This document shows, in pieces, positions 61,435 to 64,000 of a stretch of DNA of 64,000 nt. The stretch spans positions 310,001-374,000 of the forward strand of contig NZ_FQXR01000002.1 in the NCBI RefSeq assembly GCF_900130025.1, in the 5' to 3' direction. Source of the DNA: Sporanaerobacter acetigenes DSM 13106. GTDB lineage: Bacteria > Bacillota > Clostridia > Tissierellales > Sporanaerobacteraceae. The position numbers and the translations under genes are program-made. Under the pieces are notes generated by a model that ran no database searches, was not told the origin of the DNA, and saw nothing but the letters and a program-made list of their open reading frames with translations. Positions within the stretch are counted from its first letter, which is position 1, and each line of letters opens with the position of its first letter.

Positions 61435-61463
61435 TTGACAAAGCTATATTTCTATGTTAAACT
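61435..61463 (+). promoter_or_regulatory. Probable promoter of the antiterminator gene
   Basis: TTGACA, 17 bases, TAAACT. Perfect -35 and ideal spacing, but the -10 has only four matches. It lies just upstream of the RNA antiterminator/terminator leader. Confidence 0.5.
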
Positions 61464-61490
61464 TTTGTTGATTAAATTAATATTGATGGT

Positions 61491-61562
61491 GTGTTACTGA
61501 TAGTTTTTCAGGCATTAACCAAGATAAAACTCATGGCATGAGTTTCATTCTTGGTTTTTTTA
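61491..61562 (+). promoter_or_regulatory. GlcT-type RNA antiterminator (RAT) and overlapping terminator, leader 1
   Basis: The RAT is GTGTTACTGA...TCAGGCAT (61491-61515), matching the GlcT/LicT-type target. It overlaps the 5' arm side of a terminator (61517-61562) with AACCAAGA/TCTTGGTT and inner AAACTCATG/CATGAGTTT pairs followed by T7. When the antiterminator protein binds the RAT, the terminator cannot form. It precedes the antiterminator gene, so the gene is autoregulated. Confidence 0.85.
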
Positions 61563-61581
61563 TTTATTGGGAGGGCTAAAA

Positions 61582-62439
61582 ATGTTTTCTAATGGTGTTC
61601 AATGCAAAATAATTAAAATATTAAATAACAATTCTATATTAGCTTATGATATGGACAAAGATCAGGAATTGATCATAATAGGTAATGGCATAGGATATGG
61701 ACACAAAAAAAATGAAATATTTGCACTATCCAATAACGAAATAGAAAAACTGTTTGTTACTTATGACAAAAAATTTAAAAATCAATATTATCAGCTAATA
61801 AATTTCCTAGATGAAAATGTGATGAGGGTCAGTGAAGAAATCATATCTATGGGAGAAAAAAAATTGGGTTCTTTAAATCCCCATATTCATATAGCTTTAA
61901 CTGATCACATTGGTTTTTCTATAGAGAGATTGAAACAAAATTTAGAAGTAAACAACCCGTTTCTAAATGAAATCAAGCTTTTATATCCTGAAGAATATGA
62001 AGCCAGTATAGAGGCAAGCAAAATTATAAAAAAAGACCTAAATGTGGCTATCCCCGAATCGGAAATCGGTTTTATAGCATTGCATTTTCACTCTGCTAGG
62101 CAAAACAAAGAAGTAGGCGAAACCGTTAAATATACTTTTTTAATCAAAAACCTTATTCAAATTGTAGAAGAAGAATTAAATATTAAATTTGATTCTTCAG
62201 ATTTAAGCTATATAAGACTAGTAAGCCACTTCAGATTTGTAATAGATAGACTTGAAAGAGGTAAAACTGAAATAAATCCAATTCTAAATAGAATAAAAAA
62301 CGAGTATAGAGATTCTTTTGAAATATCTAAAAAAATTGGAGCATGTATAGAAGATACTCTCTCACTACCTGTTAGTGATGATGAACTTGGATATATAACT
62401 ATACATATCCAAAGAATAAAATTCAATATAGACAAATAA
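61582..62439 (+). CDS. glcT: Transcription antiterminator, GlcT/LicT (BglG) family
   Basis: A 285-residue protein starting MFSNGVQCKIIKILNNNSILAYD behind GGGAGGG; the ATG at 61582 is preferred to an upstream TTG. The N-terminal RNA-binding CAT domain (~1-55) is followed by PRD1 (~65-170) and PRD2 (~175-285). The phosphorylatable histidines are visible in TDHIGF, LHFHSAR, VSHFRF and TIHIQR. HPr and the EII of the partner sugar set its activity. It binds the RATs upstream of itself and of the EIICB gene, allowing read-through when sugar is present. Confidence 0.9.
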   Translation: MFSNGVQCKIIKILNNNSILAYDMDKDQELIIIGNGIGYGHKKNEIFALSNNEIEKLFVTYDKKFKNQYYQLINFLDENVMRVSEEIISMGEKKLGSLNPHIHIALTDHIGFSIERLKQNLEVNNPFLNEIKLLYPEEYEASIEASKIIKKDLNVAIPESEIGFIALHFHSARQNKEVGETVKYTFLIKNLIQIVEEELNIKFDSSDLSYIRLVSHFRFVIDRLERGKTEINPILNRIKNEYRDSFEISKKIGACIEDTLSLPVSDDELGYITIHIQRIKFNIDK

Positions 62440-62447
62440 TATTGAGC

Positions 62448-62516
62448 GTGTTACTGAGTAAAATCAGGCATAAGCTTATGAGGACAACAATCCTTGTAGC
62501 CTTATGCCTTTTTATT
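62448..62516 (+). promoter_or_regulatory. RNA antiterminator (RAT) and overlapping terminator, leader 2
   Basis: The RAT GTGTTACTGA...TCAGGCATAAG (62448-62474) overlaps the 5' arm of a terminator AGGCATAAG (62466-62474)/CTTATGCCT (62501-62509) with an inner AGGA/TCCT pair and a T-rich tail. It shares both halves with the element at 61491 and lies 8 bases after the glcT stop, before the EIICB gene. Confidence 0.88.
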
Positions 62517-62555
62517 TATAAAAATATTTATAATTTAAAAGGAGGATTTGCAATC

Positions 62556-63956
62556 ATGAAAAAACTTTTTTTCAGGCTTCAAAGAATTGGTAAAGCATTG
62601 ATGTTACCAATCGCAGTATTACCAGCGGCTGCACTGTTATTACGTTTAGGTGCAGAAGACCTATTAAACATACCTTTTGTTAACCAAGCAGGTGCCGCAA
62701 TTTTTGATAATTTAGCATTATTATTTGCTATTGGAGTAGCTGTTGGATTGTCTTTTGACAACTCAGGGGCTGCAGGTCTTGCAGGAGCTGTAGGATATTT
62801 TGTTATAACAAGAGGTACACAAACTATAAATCCTGATATAAATATGGGAGTTCTAGCAGGAATTATAGCAGGTTCTGTAGCAGGACATTCGTACAACAAA
62901 TTTTATGATATCAAACTACCAGATTTTCTTGGATTCTTTGGTGGTAAAAGATTTGTTTCCATTGTCACAGGTGGTATTTGTATAGCATTGGCAGCAATAT
63001 TTGGTTTTATTTGGCCACCTATTCAAAATGTAATATTCAAATTTGGTGAATGGTTGACTACATCCGGTTCAGTAGGACTAGGTATATATGGAATATGTAA
63101 TCAATTGCTAGTTCCTACAGGACTTCATCACATTATCAACAGTTTAGTTTTCTTCGTATTTGGTTCATTCACCGATGCAGCAGGTCAATTGGTAACAGGA
63201 GATTTATCACGTTTCTTTGCTGGAGACCCAACTGCAGGAGCATTTTTGGGAGGTTTCTATCCAATATTTATGTTTGGTATGCCAGCAGCAGCTTTGGCAA
63301 TGTACAATACAGCTAAAAAAGAAAATAAAAAAGAAGTTGGTGGAGTACTTTTAAGTTCAGCTCTAACCTTTGCCCTAACAGGTATAGGAGAACCATTGTT
63401 GTTCAGTTTTTGTTTTGCTTCACCACTTTTATACCTTATTCACTCAATATTGACAGGTTCATCGCTAATTGTTTGTAATCTACTTGGAATAAAACACGGT
63501 TTCGGCTTTTCTGCAGGTTTAATTGACTATGTATTAAACTTTGGATTAGCAACTAAAGCCATACTTATAATCCCAGTAGGAATAGCTTATTTCTTTATTT
63601 ACTACTTTGTATTTAAATTCTTCATACTCAAATTAGATCTAAAGACTCCTGGAAGAGAAGACTTTGATTTAGATGATGGAGGTGCAGCAATATCTACAGC
63701 TTCTTCTAGTATTTCAGATTCTGAAAAAGCTCAAAAATATATAGAATATTTAGGTGGAAAAGAAAACTTAGAAGTTGTTGAAGCTTGTATAACTCGTCTT
63801 CGTTTAAAACTAAAAAATCCTGAATTGATAGATGAAAAAGGATTGAAAAGCTTAGGCTCAGCTGGAGTTTTAAAAGTTGGAAGCAGTATTCAAGTAGTAG
63901 TAGGAACTAAAGCTGAACAAATAGCTGGAGACATTAAAAAAGAAATGAAAAAATAA
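62556..63956 (+). CDS. PTS EIICB sugar transporter, N-acetylglucosamine type (NagE/NagP-like)
   Basis: A 466-residue EIICB. The ATG at 62556 has AGGAGG 9 bases upstream; a longer in-frame extension reads through the terminator leader and is rejected. EIIC (~1-370) begins LFFRLQRIGKALMLPIAVLPAAALLLRLGAEDLL and has GAAGLAGAVGYFVIT, LLVPTGLHHIINSLVFF and LTGIGEPLLFSFCFASPLLYLIHSI. EIIB (~390-466) carries the phosphocysteine in EACITRLRLKLKN (~411). The sequence is closer to NagP/NagE than to PtsG, though the antiterminator is GlcT-like, so glucose remains possible. EIIA is not fused. Confidence 0.88.
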   Translation: MKKLFFRLQRIGKALMLPIAVLPAAALLLRLGAEDLLNIPFVNQAGAAIFDNLALLFAIGVAVGLSFDNSGAAGLAGAVGYFVITRGTQTINPDINMGVLAGIIAGSVAGHSYNKFYDIKLPDFLGFFGGKRFVSIVTGGICIALAAIFGFIWPPIQNVIFKFGEWLTTSGSVGLGIYGICNQLLVPTGLHHIINSLVFFVFGSFTDAAGQLVTGDLSRFFAGDPTAGAFLGGFYPIFMFGMPAAALAMYNTAKKENKKEVGGVLLSSALTFALTGIGEPLLFSFCFASPLLYLIHSILTGSSLIVCNLLGIKHGFGFSAGLIDYVLNFGLATKAILIIPVGIAYFFIYYFVFKFFILKLDLKTPGREDFDLDDGGAAISTASSSISDSEKAQKYIEYLGGKENLEVVEACITRLRLKLKNPELIDEKGLKSLGSAGVLKVGSSIQVVVGTKAEQIAGDIKKEMKK

Positions 63957-63983
63957 ACAATAAATAAAATGGAGGTATAAAAT

Positions 63984-64000
63984 ATGTCAAGTTCAAATTA
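63984..64000 (+). CDS. Start of a next gene in the EIICB operon, cut by the window end
   Basis: An ATG at 63984 follows GGAGG (63971-63975) with an 8-base gap, 27 bases after the EIICB stop. Only five codons (MSSSN) are visible. A separate EIIA gene would fit because the upstream EIICB lacks one, but the sequence cannot show it. Confidence 0.5.

Noticed and set aside
62442-62555. N-terminal extension of the EIICB gene
   Set aside because: The extension reads through the antiterminator/terminator leader. AGGAGG sits directly before the ATG at 62556, and the family begins there.

Overview
This 64 kb window looks like chromosomal DNA from an anaerobic, endospore-forming, flagellated low-GC Firmicute of the class Clostridia, or a Tissierella-like relative. 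The sequence basis is strong AGGAGG-type ribosome-binding sites, frequent TTG/GTG starts, AT-rich intergenic DNA, sporulation genes (spoIIID, spoIIQ, spoIID), flagellar rod genes, and the lysine-fermentation enzymes Kce and Kal beside thiolase and CoA-transferase genes. The genus assignment is inference. There are no rRNA genes, tRNA genes, CRISPR arrays or intact mobile elements, and no gene-free stretch exceeds 300 bases.

Most of the minus strand from pyrG (56.4 kb) down to the rod genes (4.1 kb) follows the order of the pyrG-fbaA-tal-glpX-rho-rpmE-prfA-prmC-ywlC-ywlE-rpiB-upp-atp-ywmB-murA-spoIID-spoIIQ-spoIIID-mbl-flhO-flhP region of Bacillus subtilis. This conserved backbone is interrupted by lineage-specific blocks: a ChrA pair between prfA and prmC; tagO/wecB, thl-atoDA and atoE between upp and atp; and a large accessory block (39-54.8 kb) between fba and pyrG.

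By region: 0-3.2 kb, the end of a PP-loop tRNA-thiolation-type enzyme and a large secreted phosphodiester-glycosidase protein. 3.2-7.3 kb, mbl, two rod proteins, a FlgJ-type rod-binding protein and a separate lytic transglycosylase. 7.5-11.8 kb, sporulation genes, murA and ywmB. 12-19 kb, the complete F-type ATP synthase operon (atpZ-I-B-E-F-H-A-G-D-C), whose c subunit carries a Na+-type binding signature. 19.2-23.4 kb, thiolase, CoA-transferase and short-chain fatty acid transporter genes behind a sigma-54-like promoter. 23.6-38.9 kb, envelope-precursor, nucleotide-salvage, translation-factor and glycolytic genes. 39-43.9 kb, an ascorbate-family PTS of unknown substrate with its PRD regulator and a SIS-domain protein. 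44-45.3 kb, kce and kal. 45.3-50.1 kb, a TetR/RND/adaptor efflux operon with a recognisable operator. 50.2-54.8 kb, a divergent ABC ATPase, Ig-repeat exported protein and FtsX-type permease. 56.6-59.6 kb, an S-layer-type protein. 59.6-61.3 kb, a GAF-HD-GYP gene split by a frameshift at a slippery A-run. 61.5-64 kb, a GlcT-type antiterminator and an EIICB sugar transporter, each preceded by the same RNA antiterminator/terminator element.

Functional threads: Kce, Kal, CoA-transferase and thiolase together cover the lower part of lysine fermentation to butyrate and acetate, although the two clusters lie 21 kb apart. Intrinsic terminators are numerous and often contain the stop codon of the gene they end. 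The least explained items are the split HD-GYP gene, the sigma-54-like promoter, the ABC/Ig-repeat/FtsX trio, the palindromic element between rpmE and yqhQ, and two copies of a GGGACGGTTCT hairpin repeat. No clearly undescribed defence or mobile system was found.
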